DNA of 64,000 nt from Inquilinus sp. KBS0705 (GTDB lineage Bacteria > Bacteroidota > Bacteroidia > Sphingobacteriales > Sphingobacteriaceae). The translations under genes were made by a program, and so were the position numbers. This document shows, in pieces, positions 31,277 to 40,719 of this stretch. The notes below the pieces were generated by a model that saw nothing but the letters and a program-made list of their open reading frames with translations, had not been told where the DNA came from and searched no databases. Location: assembly GCA_005938025.2 (NCBI GenBank), contig VCCI02000004.1, forward strand, positions 62,001 through 126,000, given 5' to 3'. The first letter of the stretch is position 1; the number at the start of each line of letters is the position of its first letter.

Positions 31277-33579
31277 TCCTTGTATTCCAAAGTTTGTTTT
31301 AAAACTATATCTGTTGCCGACCGGCCTATCATCACATCAAAGGTGCCCGGTTCGGTTACCCATTTCATCGCGGCATTCCAAATACCTATATCATCGGGGG
31401 TAAGGGTAAATTTTACGGTTCGGGTTTCGCCGGGTTTAAGGTCTATCTTGTCAAAACCTTTCAGCGCCATTACCGGCGTAGTTACCGAGTTTACCTTATT
31501 ACCCAAATACAGCTGCACCACTTCCTTGCCTGCTACCGCCCCGGTGTTGCTTACCTGTACCGATACCTCTACCTGATCGCCCTTAGCAAATATGGCTTTT
31601 GATGTTTTAAGGTTGCTGTATGTAAAGCTGGTATAGCTTAAGCCAAAACCAAAGGGAAACAGCGCATCTGTTGATGCAAACACATAATCCTGGCCGGGTT
31701 TGCTTGCCGAGCCGGGGTTATGGTAAAAGCCCCTGCCCGAACTAACATGATTGTAAAATACCGGTATATGCCCGGTAGACTGCGGGATGCTTACATTTAA
31801 CCTGCCCGATGGGTTTACCCTGCCAAACAGGATATTGGCTACCGCGCTGCCACCCTTTTCGCCGGGGTACCAGGCCTCCAATATGGCGGGGATGTTTTCT
31901 TTTTCCCAACTGATGCTCCAGGGGCGGCCATGTACCAGTACCAATATAATGGGCTTGCCGGTTTTGTATAAGGTTTGCAGCAATTCGCGCTGTACGCCTT
32001 GCGGACTGATATCGCTTACATCGTAACCCTCGCCGCAGGTAAATGGGTCTTTAGGCTCTCCTTCGGGTGTGTGGCCGTTCCAACCAATGCCCGAAAATAC
32101 TACGCTGGTGGTGCCTAACACCACTACCACCGCATCGCTTTTATTAGCTGCGTTTAGGGCCTCATCAAAACCACTTTTATCCATCGACGACAGGTCGCAG
32201 CCTTTGGCGAAGTTAACGGTGAGCTTATTGCCGGCCAGTTGTTTTATGCCATCCAATATGGTAGTACCCGAACGGCTGTCGCGGGTAGAGCTGTAATCGC
32301 CGTACTGCACCTGGTTGGCATTAGGGCCAATTACCGCCAGCGATTTAAGGTTATTGATATTCAGCGGTAAAAGCTGCTTATCGTTTTTTAACAGGATGAT
32401 AGATTCTTCGGCTATTTGCTGTGATAAGGCCACGTGCTCGCGCGTATGCACCCTTACTTTTAGTTGGGTGGTATCGACCAGGGGTTTCTCAAACAATCCG
32501 GCCTTAAATTTGGCGGTGAGTATGCGGCTAACAGCCGTATCAATTGCAGCTTGCTTTACTTTACCCGCCTTAACCAGTTTAATCAATTGCGCATAAGCAT
32601 CGGGCTTGGGCGCTTCAACATCCACCCCTGCACTTATGCCGCGTAAAGCGGCACCCTCGGCATCCTTAACAATGCGATGGAAGGAGTATAACATACTTAA
32701 GCCCTCGTAATCCGAAAAAACGAAGCCCTTAAAACCCCACTCGGTACGCAGTATTTGCCTAAGCAAAAAGTTATTAGCATGGGCGGGTACGCCGTCAATC
32801 TCGTTATACGATGGCATTACCGAGTAGATGTTTGCCTTTTGCACCGCATCCCTAAAGGGCGGTAAAAATACCGACCGCAGTTCGCGCTCGCCTACCGATG
32901 CAGGCCCTAAGTTGATGCCTGCTACGGGTATGCTATACGCCGCGAAGTGTTTAGCTGTGGTCATTACTTTATCTTTACCAATGCCTATGCGGCTTTGTGC
33001 TGCCGTGCCTTGCATACCCGTTACAAAGGCGCTGCCCAGGCGGCCCACCAGGTAAGGGTCCTCGGCTAAGCACTCTTCTACCCGGCCAAAGCGCGGGTCG
33101 CGTATCAGATCGAACAACGGCGATAGTGCCTGGTCCACACCCGATGACGTAGCCTCGTAGGCAATAACCGAACCCATCTTTTCAATCAATGCGGGGTTCC
33201 AGGTGCTGCCCTGTGCAATAGCCTGTGGGAATATGGTTGCCCCGCCAGTCAGCTGCCCGTGCAGTGCCTCGCCTATTTGTATGAGTGGTATGCCCAGCCG
33301 GGTATTTTGTTTAGCGTATTGTTTTGCCGCTATGGATTGCGAAGCAACCTCGCCAACGGTTACAAAAGGACTCTCGACAAAGCCATAGGCTATTTTACTA
33401 TCGGTTGAGCTTTTTAGCGGACTCATGCTCATTTGGGCTACCTTTTCTTCCAGTGTCATGCGGGCAAGCAGGTCTTTTACACGCGCGGCAACAGTTGCTT
33501 TGGGGTTTTTATATAACTGGGCATTTGCCGCGGTGATAGCTAACAATAGTATAAGGCACAATTGTATTCTTTTAAGCAT
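31273..33579 (-). CDS. GH3-family beta-glycosidase
   Basis: 768 residues from the ATG giving signal peptide MLKRIQLCLILLLAITAANAQ; a TTG two codons upstream is less likely. Domains: (beta/alpha)8 barrel (about 25-350), alpha/beta sandwich (about 380-600) and a C-terminal fibronectin-III-like domain (about 660-760). Nucleophile Asp in FVFSDYEG (D290); KHFAAYS and RDPRFGRVEE are the other conserved barrel motifs. The architecture is that of beta-glucosidases and beta-xylosidases, so which sugar is removed is open. Directly follows GH20 and overlaps GH92, within one operon. Confidence 0.93.
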   Translation of the reverse strand: MLKRIQLCLILLLAITAANAQLYKNPKATVAARVKDLLARMTLEEKVAQMSMSPLKSSTDSKIAYGFVESPFVTVGEVASQSIAAKQYAKQNTRLGIPLIQIGEALHGQLTGGATIFPQAIAQGSTWNPALIEKMGSVIAYEATSSGVDQALSPLFDLIRDPRFGRVEECLAEDPYLVGRLGSAFVTGMQGTAAQSRIGIGKDKVMTTAKHFAAYSIPVAGINLGPASVGERELRSVFLPPFRDAVQKANIYSVMPSYNEIDGVPAHANNFLLRQILRTEWGFKGFVFSDYEGLSMLYSFHRIVKDAEGAALRGISAGVDVEAPKPDAYAQLIKLVKAGKVKQAAIDTAVSRILTAKFKAGLFEKPLVDTTQLKVRVHTREHVALSQQIAEESIILLKNDKQLLPLNINNLKSLAVIGPNANQVQYGDYSSTRDSRSGTTILDGIKQLAGNKLTVNFAKGCDLSSMDKSGFDEALNAANKSDAVVVVLGTTSVVFSGIGWNGHTPEGEPKDPFTCGEGYDVSDISPQGVQRELLQTLYKTGKPIILVLVHGRPWSISWEKENIPAILEAWYPGEKGGSAVANILFGRVNPSGRLNVSIPQSTGHIPVFYNHVSSGRGFYHNPGSASKPGQDYVFASTDALFPFGFGLSYTSFTYSNLKTSKAIFAKGDQVEVSVQVSNTGAVAGKEVVQLYLGNKVNSVTTPVMALKGFDKIDLKPGETRTVKFTLTPDDIGIWNAAMKWVTEPGTFDVMIGRSATDIVLKQTLEYKE

Positions 33580-33585
33580 AGCCAA

Positions 33586-35841
33586 TTAATGAAACAGGTA
33601 AGCAGCTACATTTAATACCCTGCCCGATGGCGCTTTTAACTGCAATAGTTTTTCGTCATTATTCACTTCGGTTACGGGGTAATAAGCTTTTATGGCGTAA
33701 TAACCTTTCTTTAAATGCAGCAGGGCCTTTTGTGGCTCGGCATAGCGGTTTTTATCTATGCTGATAGCCGGCTTATCATCTACCCAAATTTCAGGGCTCA
33801 TTTCAAATGCTGATGTCAGCTCGTAATCGCCTTCGGTTGGTATCTTAAGGTAACCGCTAACCTTTACCCAGTGGTATTCCTCATCGGTTGCTTCGGGCAT
33901 GGCATGCGGATAGGTAAGGATACCCAAAGCGATAGGCTCGCCGCTTATTTTATTGTAGTCGCGCTCTTTTGTTTTATAAACCGCATAGCTTAAACCCGGC
34001 GCGGCGTTGGCCACCCTAACCGCATTAATATCCTGGTGGGCTATTAACGCGGTTTGCCTGATATGCTGATCGTTCAACGTCCAGGTGGTGTAGGTAGACA
34101 AACGTAAAGTATCTTTTAAGGGTACATTTATTACTAAGGGGAATTGATGTATGGCCGAGGCGCTATCGGGCATTTTTCCGTTTATGCTATACCGCACCTT
34201 AGCGCCTTTTAGGGGATAACGCAATGTTTTAACCCACCTGCTTTTATTGGTTACTACGTTATCTACACCCTCAATATCGGGCAGGCGGGCATTAAAGCCC
34301 CACAATTTAAACAGGGGATATTGGCGGTACATTTTATATTTAAAACGCGCTATATCCTTATTCTGCTTAGCCGACCAAGTAAGCTCGGCCACGCAAAGCG
34401 CGCGCGGATAAACCATATATTCCAGGTGCGGCAGGTTAGGTACCTTTTCGGCCCATATATTGCCCTGCGCACCTAATATGTAGGTAGCCTCTGTCGGGTT
34501 TAACTGTTTGGACATGGGCTCGTAGTTATACACCATTTGCCAGGTTACCGGCGGGTTCCAGCCTATAGGCTCCAGCTCTTCGTTGGCCTGCGGGGCATCA
34601 AAATACATTTGCGGCAGGGGTGTCATAACTACCTGGTGGTGCATTTTGGCGGCGGCTATACCACCCGCTTCGCCCTGCCAGCTCATTACCGTTGCCGATG
34701 GTGCCAGGCCGCCCTGCAATATCTCGTCCCAGCCTATCAGTTTCTTGTTTTTGGATAGCAGGAATTTTTCTATCCGTTTAATAAAATAGCTTTGTACTTC
34801 CCTCTCATCCTTCAGGCCCTCTTTTTTCATTAAAGCCACGGCAACCGGGCTTTTTAGCCATGCCGACATGTCGGCTTCATCGCCACCAATGTGGATATAC
34901 TGGTTAGGGAACAGCGCAATAACCTCTGTTAATACATCCTGTAAAAAAGTAAAGGTATGCTCGCTTGGGTCCAACATGCGCACCCGGTGTTTGGCCCCTG
35001 TCGAATCCTGGCATCCTAATTCGGGATAGGCAAAAATGGCCGCTTCGCTATGTCCCGGCATTTCAATCTCGGGTAATACCGTTACATAGCGTTCTGCGGC
35101 GTATCTTAACACTTCGCGTATATCTGCCTTGGTATAAAAGCCATCGCGGCCAGCATCTACCAAATTATCCAGCTTGCGAAATTTGCCCTGTTTTTCGTAA
35201 TAGCTTATCCTGGCCCCAACCTCGGTTAGCTTGGGGTATTTGTCTATTTGTATGCGCCAGCCCTCATCATCAGTTAAATGCCAGTGAAAGGTATTTAGCT
35301 TGTAATGGGCCATTACATCAATGTATTTTTTCACCTCGTCTACCGTAAAAAAATGGCGACTAACATCCAAACTTAAGCCCCGCCATTTAAAACGCGGCGA
35401 GTCGGTTATGGTACAGGCCGCAATACGCATAGGCACGCCACCATTAGCCGGCAACATTTGTATTAACGATTGAACACCGTAAAACACACCTGCACCAGCA
35501 CCTGCAATTTTAACCCCAGCCTTGCTCACCTTTAAGGTGTATGCCTCCTCGGCACCGGCATTGGCACTTACAAGTTTGATTGCAACATTGGCCGGTATTG
35601 TGGTATACACTTTCAGTTTTAGGTGCAGCTTATAGTTTTGGGCCAGGTAGTTTTGCAGGTATAAACCAATAGCCTGTGTTTGCGCATCGGTACCAATAAC
35701 CGCGTTGTTTTGTAAAATAAAGCCGCCTTTTTTCGATTCGATATTTAAGGGCTGCGGAATGATGCTTAGCTGTGCCTTTACCCCCATGCTAAGCAATAGC
35801 ACAATGCAGCAAACAGATAAGGTTTTAAAGGTTTTGGTCAT
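33586..35841 (-). CDS. GH20-family beta-N-acetylhexosaminidase
   Basis: 751 residues with signal peptide (1-23). An N-terminal GH20b domain (about 25-145) precedes the TIM-barrel (about 150-500), with the catalytic Asp-Glu pair in HIGGDEADMS (D321, E322) and FHWHLTDDEGWRIQI. After it come a chitobiase-type C-terminal domain (VRYSINGKMPDSAS) and a PA14-like module (about 650-735, GYLKIPTEGDYELTSAFEMSPEIWVDD). The enzyme removes terminal beta-GlcNAc or GalNAc by substrate-assisted catalysis. Its first ten codons have a duplicated copy 257 bases upstream, so the leader is atypical. Part of the polysaccharide locus. Confidence 0.94.
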   Translation of the reverse strand: MTKTFKTLSVCCIVLLLSMGVKAQLSIIPQPLNIESKKGGFILQNNAVIGTDAQTQAIGLYLQNYLAQNYKLHLKLKVYTTIPANVAIKLVSANAGAEEAYTLKVSKAGVKIAGAGAGVFYGVQSLIQMLPANGGVPMRIAACTITDSPRFKWRGLSLDVSRHFFTVDEVKKYIDVMAHYKLNTFHWHLTDDEGWRIQIDKYPKLTEVGARISYYEKQGKFRKLDNLVDAGRDGFYTKADIREVLRYAAERYVTVLPEIEMPGHSEAAIFAYPELGCQDSTGAKHRVRMLDPSEHTFTFLQDVLTEVIALFPNQYIHIGGDEADMSAWLKSPVAVALMKKEGLKDEREVQSYFIKRIEKFLLSKNKKLIGWDEILQGGLAPSATVMSWQGEAGGIAAAKMHHQVVMTPLPQMYFDAPQANEELEPIGWNPPVTWQMVYNYEPMSKQLNPTEATYILGAQGNIWAEKVPNLPHLEYMVYPRALCVAELTWSAKQNKDIARFKYKMYRQYPLFKLWGFNARLPDIEGVDNVVTNKSRWVKTLRYPLKGAKVRYSINGKMPDSASAIHQFPLVINVPLKDTLRLSTYTTWTLNDQHIRQTALIAHQDINAVRVANAAPGLSYAVYKTKERDYNKISGEPIALGILTYPHAMPEATDEEYHWVKVSGYLKIPTEGDYELTSAFEMSPEIWVDDKPAISIDKNRYAEPQKALLHLKKGYYAIKAYYPVTEVNNDEKLLQLKAPSGRVLNVAAYLFH

Positions 35842-35983
35842 GTATGTATTAATTCTTCTTTATACTTATAAAATTCATGTCATTTCGAGGTACGAGGAGA
35901 AATCTTGTTCATTATGCAAAGATCGCCGCCTGTCTTTCGAACAAGATCCCTCGTCGCTACGCTCGCTCGGGATGACACGGTTT
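35812..35983 (-). repeat. Duplicated block, copy A (carries the functional GH20 start)
   Basis: From the tenth codon of GH20 through its leader and a hairpin element (35877-35978, ends TGTCATTTCGAG and GATGACA). Copy B lies 257 bases away at 36069-36237 and is nearly the same over the coding start and the hairpin element. Confidence 0.85.
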
Positions 35984-35988
35984 TTTTT

Positions 35989-36066
35989 GTCCCCTCAGGG
36001 TCTCCTGAAAGGGACCCTGAGGTATCCATACGCCTTAGGGTCCTCTGCGAGAGACCCTGAGGGGAC
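35989..36066. repeat. CCCTCAGGG-type palindrome, 1.5 copies
   Basis: GTCCCCTCAGGGTC and GACCCTGAGG arms around the loop TCCTGAAAGG, followed by a second partial unit ending GACCCTGAGGGGAC. The same arms occur at 36254-36291 with the loop in opposite orientation. Confidence 0.85.
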
Positions 36067-36068
36067 AT

Positions 36069-36098
36069 AACAGATAAGGTTTTAAAGGTTTTAGCCAT
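36069..36098 (-). pseudogene. Duplicated first ten codons of the GH20 gene
   Basis: ATG GCT AAA ACC TTT AAA ACC TTA TCT GTT copies the GH20 opening (MTKTFKTLSV) with one changed residue, then runs into the CCCTCAGGG repeat. The frame continues 62 more codons through repeat DNA without resembling a protein. It retains a leader similar to that of GH20, so it may still attract ribosomes. Best read as a duplication remnant. Confidence 0.7.
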
Positions 36099-36237
36099 GT
36101 TTATTAATTCTCTCTATCCTTATAAAATTTATGTCATTTCGAGCGATAGCGAGAAATTTTGTTCATTATGCAAAGATCGCCGCCTGTCTTTCGAACAAGA
36201 TCCCTCGTCGCTGCGCTAGCTCCGGATGACACGGTTT
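36069..36237 (-). repeat. Duplicated block, copy B
   Basis: Contains the ten-codon remnant, the leader and a hairpin element at 36131-36232 of the same family as 35877-35978 and 63784-63882. Confidence 0.85.
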
Positions 36238-36253
36238 GTTTAAAATAACTTTT

Positions 36254-36291
36254 GTCCCCTCAGGGTCCCTTTCAGGAGACCCTGAGGGGAC
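36254..36291. repeat. CCCTCAGGG-type palindrome, single copy
   Basis: Perfect 14-bp arms GTCCCCTCAGGGTC and GACCCTGAGGGGAC around CCTTTCAGGA. That loop is the exact reverse complement of the loop in the 35989 copy. It lies immediately after the GH78 stop and could act as a transcript-end hairpin. Confidence 0.9.
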
Positions 36292-36297
36292 ATCATA

Positions 36298-39081
36298 TCA
36301 ATTCTTTTTACCTTTTACTTTTAAAGTGTACACAAAACGGTAAGTACCCGAGCCTACGTTTAACTGCTCGTCGTTACCCGCCTTTTGGATGTTGGTAATA
36401 TCCTTTACGGTATTTATATCCAGCCCTCCCTCGGTTACCGTATCCGTTACCGATGGCAGTACAATTTGAGCCGAAGTATTTGGCGGTACAATAACATCTA
36501 AGGTAAAAATGCCATCAACAATGCTCCATGCCGACTTTACTTTGCCATACATTGTTTCAAGCTCGGCCTGGGCAGCGGTTAACTTGCCGCCCGGGTGCGG
36601 CGCTATTACAATCTTGTGGAAACCCGGACCGCTCTCGTCGGTATTAATGCCGGTAACCACACGGTACATCCAATCGCCAATGGCGCCGTAGGCATAGTGG
36701 TTAAAGGAATTCATGCCGGGGTCTTCAAAACTTTTGTCGGGTTTTATGCCGTCCCAGCGTTCCCAAATGGTAGTAGCACCGTTCTTAACCGGGTACAACC
36801 ACGATGGGTACGACTCCTTCATCAGCAGTTCGTAGGCCATATCGGTATGCCCAAAGCGGCTTAAAACGTGGCATATATAAGGCGTACCCAAAAAGCCGGT
36901 GGTAATGTGGCCGTCGTAATCGTCAATATTGTTCACCAACCGTTTGGCCGCCGATTCGCGCAGGTTTTCGGGCAGCATATCAAAGTTAAGGGCCAGCACG
37001 TATGATGTTTGCGTACCAGATATCATGCGCCCGTTAGGCGTTACATACTCGCTTTGGAAAGCTTTTTTAATATTGGCCAGCAAGCCGGTGTATTTTACTA
37101 CATCATCGGTTTTACCCAATATTTGCGCCGCGTTGATAAGTAACTGGGTAGAGTGCGCGTAAAATGCCTGTGCTATCAGGTTTTTATCGGTTAGGGCCGC
37201 GCCGTCCTCGTAATCGGTGCCGGCGTAAAACAGCCAGTCGCCAAAGTGGTTGCCGGTGTCCCAAAGGTAATTGCGGCTGTGCTGCTGAATGTAGCCTACC
37301 CAGGCCTTCATGCTTTGGTATTGCTGCTCTAAAATTTGCTTATCGCCATAGGCCAGGTAAATATTCCAGGGAGCAATGGTAGCCACATCGCTCCAGCCGG
37401 ATGCCGCTGCCAATGTGCTATCTAACATATTGGGTATTACATAAGGCACCGCCCCATCTTTATGCTGATCGGCGGCCAGGTCTTTTAACCACTTGGTGAA
37501 AAAGCCGGCCACATCCATATTAAAGGTGGCGGTACGGCAAAATGCCTGTGCATCGCCGGTCCAGCCCATGCGCTCGTCGCGCTGGGGGCAATCGGTAGGT
37601 ACATCAATAAAGTTGCCCTTTTGCCCCCACTGTATATTGTGCTGCAATTGGTTTATTAACGGGTTTGATGTAGAAAACTTACCCATTTGGGCCATATCCG
37701 AATACACGGCATTGGCCACCATATTGGTCGAATCTATAGGGCCGCTATAGCCTACTATCTTTAAAAACCTAAAACCCTGAAAGGTAAAGTGCGGCTCATA
37801 CGTTTCTATAGAGTCGCTTTTAAATACGTATGTATTCTCCTGTTTTGCGGTACGCAGGTTTTTGGTATAAAAGTTACCCTTTTGGTCCAGCACCTCGGCG
37901 TGGAACAGCTTTACGGTATCGCCTGCTTTGGCTTTTAGTTTAAACTGCACCCAACCCACCAGGTTTTGGCCAAAATCAACCACGCGGTCGCCCTCGGGGG
38001 TGGTAAGCACCTTTAAGGGATAAAACTTTTCGTGTTTTTTTACGGGTGGGCCAATCATGCTCACCAAGTTATCTTTTATGGTATTGTCTACTTTAACGGT
38101 GTCCCAGGTTTTATCATTATACAGCGGTGCCGCCCAGTTGGGCTTCTCTTTGCGGGCATCATAAACCTCACCATCAAAAAACGACGATGACCGTATACCC
38201 CCATAGGCTACCTTCCAGCTTTTGTCTGATGTAAAAACTTCGCGCTTGCCGTTGGTATACAAAACCTCTAACTGGCAAAGCAGGGCCAGTTTTTTACCGT
38301 AAACATCTTTTATACGGTTATAGGTATACCCACGGTACCAGCCGTCGCCAATGGTTACGCCAATGGCGTTAATACCTTTTTTAAGGCCTGCGGTAACATC
38401 GTAAACCTGGTATTGTATGCGTTTGTTATAGCTTGTCCATCCGGGGGCAAAGTAATCGTCGCCTATGCGTTTACCATTCAGCTGTGCCTCGTATACGCCG
38501 TGGGCGGTGATGTATAAATGCGCCGCACGCACTTTATGCTCCAGCTTAAAGGCTTTACGAAACATTGGGCTGGGGCCACCGGTAGTATCGCTTTCGTAGT
38601 TGTTTTGTATCCACTGGGCCGTCCAGTCTTCGGGGGTTAACAAGCCCATTTTCCAGTAGTTTACCATGCTCCAGGGCGATACATGGCCATAGTTGTTCCA
38701 AACCCTTACCTGCCAATAGCATTTTTGGCGCGATGCCAGGGCGGGTCCCTCGTAATTAACCTGAATAGATCTGTCGGAAGTTACCTTGCCCGATGTCCAC
38801 AGCAGGTCTTTCCCTTTGGTGAGTGTTACCGCGTTGCCGCCTACCCTTATCTCGTAGGCCGTTTGCACTACGCCGCGCTGCTGCGTAATTAGTTTCCAGC
38901 TTAGGCGCGGGTTGGCTGCCTCAACGGCAATGGGGTTGGTTGCATATTCGCATACCAGGTTATCTACCTTAAGCAAGGTAACCGGCTCAACCTTTTTTTG
39001 AGCGTTGGCCCTTGCCCCAAACAACAATAAAACAATACTGAAATAAACCCCTTTGCGAACAATCTTTTGTGAAAAATTCAT
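36298..39081 (-). CDS. GH78-family alpha-L-rhamnosidase
   Basis: 927 residues with signal peptide (1-27). Order: N-terminal Fn3-like domain (about 38-150), carbohydrate-binding beta domains (about 155-460), an (alpha/alpha)6 catalytic barrel (about 470-810) and a C-terminal beta domain. The hallmark FIDVPTDCPQRDERMGWTGDAQ is present, with HFGDWL and TTIWERWDG further on, supplying catalytic acidic residues. The enzyme releases terminal alpha-L-rhamnose from plant or bacterial glycans. First enzyme after SusD in the locus; a long hairpin separates it from susD. Confidence 0.93.
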   Translation of the reverse strand: MNFSQKIVRKGVYFSIVLLLFGARANAQKKVEPVTLLKVDNLVCEYATNPIAVEAANPRLSWKLITQQRGVVQTAYEIRVGGNAVTLTKGKDLLWTSGKVTSDRSIQVNYEGPALASRQKCYWQVRVWNNYGHVSPWSMVNYWKMGLLTPEDWTAQWIQNNYESDTTGGPSPMFRKAFKLEHKVRAAHLYITAHGVYEAQLNGKRIGDDYFAPGWTSYNKRIQYQVYDVTAGLKKGINAIGVTIGDGWYRGYTYNRIKDVYGKKLALLCQLEVLYTNGKREVFTSDKSWKVAYGGIRSSSFFDGEVYDARKEKPNWAAPLYNDKTWDTVKVDNTIKDNLVSMIGPPVKKHEKFYPLKVLTTPEGDRVVDFGQNLVGWVQFKLKAKAGDTVKLFHAEVLDQKGNFYTKNLRTAKQENTYVFKSDSIETYEPHFTFQGFRFLKIVGYSGPIDSTNMVANAVYSDMAQMGKFSTSNPLINQLQHNIQWGQKGNFIDVPTDCPQRDERMGWTGDAQAFCRTATFNMDVAGFFTKWLKDLAADQHKDGAVPYVIPNMLDSTLAAASGWSDVATIAPWNIYLAYGDKQILEQQYQSMKAWVGYIQQHSRNYLWDTGNHFGDWLFYAGTDYEDGAALTDKNLIAQAFYAHSTQLLINAAQILGKTDDVVKYTGLLANIKKAFQSEYVTPNGRMISGTQTSYVLALNFDMLPENLRESAAKRLVNNIDDYDGHITTGFLGTPYICHVLSRFGHTDMAYELLMKESYPSWLYPVKNGATTIWERWDGIKPDKSFEDPGMNSFNHYAYGAIGDWMYRVVTGINTDESGPGFHKIVIAPHPGGKLTAAQAELETMYGKVKSAWSIVDGIFTLDVIVPPNTSAQIVLPSVTDTVTEGGLDINTVKDITNIQKAGNDEQLNVGSGTYRFVYTLKVKGKKN

Positions 39082-39162
39082 ACTAAAATGATATATCGGA
39101 ACATACGTTTATTAATATACACCGGTTTAAAAAACCAGTATAAGGTAGTCATATAAACGATA

Positions 39163-39197
39163 ATTACAGCCCCGCGTATATACGCGGGGACTGTAAT
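39163..39197 (-). promoter_or_regulatory. Long hairpin between susD and GH78
   Basis: ATTACAG and CTGTAAT plus CCCCGCGTAT/ATACGCGGGG give a nearly perfect 35-base dyad with one bulge. There is no U-run afterwards, so it is more likely an mRNA-stabilising or attenuating structure than a complete terminator. Confidence 0.65.
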
Positions 39198-39205
39198 ATC
39201 ATTAA

Positions 39206-40678
39206 CTATTGATTTTCGAGGAGTTGCTCATTTAAAGGATACTGGTATAGCAAACGAATGTTTGCATAAGCAGCCGGGTTAATTGTCCACGAGTCGGACT
39301 TGTAAGCCCGCTCGTGCGCGGCATGGGCCGTCATTACTTCGGTGGCCTTGCCTGTGCGCAAAAGGTCAAACCAGCGGTGGTTTTCAAAAGCCAGTTCTAC
39401 TTGCCTTTCGTGGGCTATAGCCGTGCGAAAAGCTACCTGGTTTGGCGTATTTACCGGCGTTTTACTTGCCAGGCCCGCGCGCGTACGCACCAGGTTTAAA
39501 TACTTGAACGCGTCGCCACCGCCCGAGTAGCCCTGCTCGTTAAGGCACTCGGCAAGCATTAAATAAACATCAGCATAGCGGTAAACCGGGAAATCGTTGG
39601 CGGTTACACCCTGCACAGCGCCTATGCTCTGGTATTTTTTGATGAATGGCAGATCAATGCCATACTCATCTGATGTAAAATCAATTAAAGACGCGGCTCT
39701 TCTTTTATCACCCGGCTCATAAGCGTTTACCATATCCTGTGTAGGTATGTTCCAGCCGTTTTGCGCGCCGTTGTTTATTTCGTAACCGGTTACATCCGTA
39801 TCATAATAATCCCACGGGATAAATGAATCGATAAAATCGCTGCCTAAACCGTTAGGGCCTTCCATATATTGTATCTCGAAGATAGATTCGGGGCCATTTT
39901 TGGTGTTGATGTTAAAGTTATCGGCATAGTTAGCATTTAAACTATACGCGTTTGAGGCGATGATAGCCCTTAACAAGGGGATAGCCTGATCATACTTTTT
40001 CTGGGTCATGTATACTTCGGCAAGCATGGTTTCGGCAGTACCTTTGGTTACCCTTCCCTTATCGGTATCTGAGGTGTATTTAACCGGCAGTTTGGCAATG
40101 GCATCTTTTGCATCGGCAATAATGGCATCGTAAACACTGGCTACCGGTGCTTTGGTGGCTATTTTATAAGCCTCATCTACCGATTGTACTTCTTTAAGCA
40201 CCAGGGGCACATCGCCAAATATGCGTACCAGGTTAAAATAGCTAAAGGCCCTTAAAAAGCTGGCCTGCCCGGCAATAGGGTCGGCTATAGCGGCATCAAT
40301 TTTAGCGGCGGGCAAACGGCCCAATATGGCATTGCAACGGCCAATTATGGTGTAGTTAGTACCTAAAAATACAGCAGGATAATCGTTATTGTTTAACTCC
40401 CTAAACTCGTCTACCTCTTCTTTCAACGTCCCCGAACGGTCGTATGGATCGTATTCGTAAGATGTATTGTCTGACCGCATTTCGCTCATTACCCAAAAAG
40501 TACCGTTGTACAAACCCTGCAGGGGCTGGTAGGCACCGTTTATGGCCTGCCTGAACTGATCAGGTGTTTTGAAAAAGCTGGCTGCGTTTTGCGAATCGGC
40601 AGGCTGCAGGCTTAAGTAGTCTTTCTTACAACCGGCTATGCCAATTACAGTAACAAAAAGGTATATATATTTTTTCAT
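39206..40678 (-). CDS. susD: SusD/RagB-family surface glycan-binding lipoprotein
   Basis: 490 residues with lipoprotein signal ending VIGIAGC (Cys 17). N-terminal SusD-like domain (FKTPDQFRQAINGAYQPLQGLY, residues about 36-57) and TPR-rich core (GQASFLRAFSYFNLVRIFGDVPLV) with the C-terminal RagB part (YRYADVYLMLAECLNEQG, FENHRWFDLLRTG). It forms the lid over the SusC channel and captures oligosaccharides at the cell surface. Directly downstream of its SusC partner (41-base gap), as usual. Confidence 0.95.
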   Translation of the reverse strand: MKKYIYLFVTVIGIAGCKKDYLSLQPADSQNAASFFKTPDQFRQAINGAYQPLQGLYNGTFWVMSEMRSDNTSYEYDPYDRSGTLKEEVDEFRELNNNDYPAVFLGTNYTIIGRCNAILGRLPAAKIDAAIADPIAGQASFLRAFSYFNLVRIFGDVPLVLKEVQSVDEAYKIATKAPVASVYDAIIADAKDAIAKLPVKYTSDTDKGRVTKGTAETMLAEVYMTQKKYDQAIPLLRAIIASNAYSLNANYADNFNINTKNGPESIFEIQYMEGPNGLGSDFIDSFIPWDYYDTDVTGYEINNGAQNGWNIPTQDMVNAYEPGDKRRAASLIDFTSDEYGIDLPFIKKYQSIGAVQGVTANDFPVYRYADVYLMLAECLNEQGYSGGGDAFKYLNLVRTRAGLASKTPVNTPNQVAFRTAIAHERQVELAFENHRWFDLLRTGKATEVMTAHAAHERAYKSDSWTINPAAYANIRLLYQYPLNEQLLENQ

Positions 40679-40719
40679 GCCGTTACTAATTTGTTGAGAT
40701 CAAAAAAATCAATTAACCA

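Noticed and set aside
33580..33585. TTG start for GH3 two codons before the ATG
   Set aside because: The ATG gives a complete signal peptide and is the simpler choice.
35880..36098. 72-codon minus-strand frame as a gene
   Set aside because: Beyond the ten duplicated codons it is made of palindromic repeat DNA and resembles no protein.
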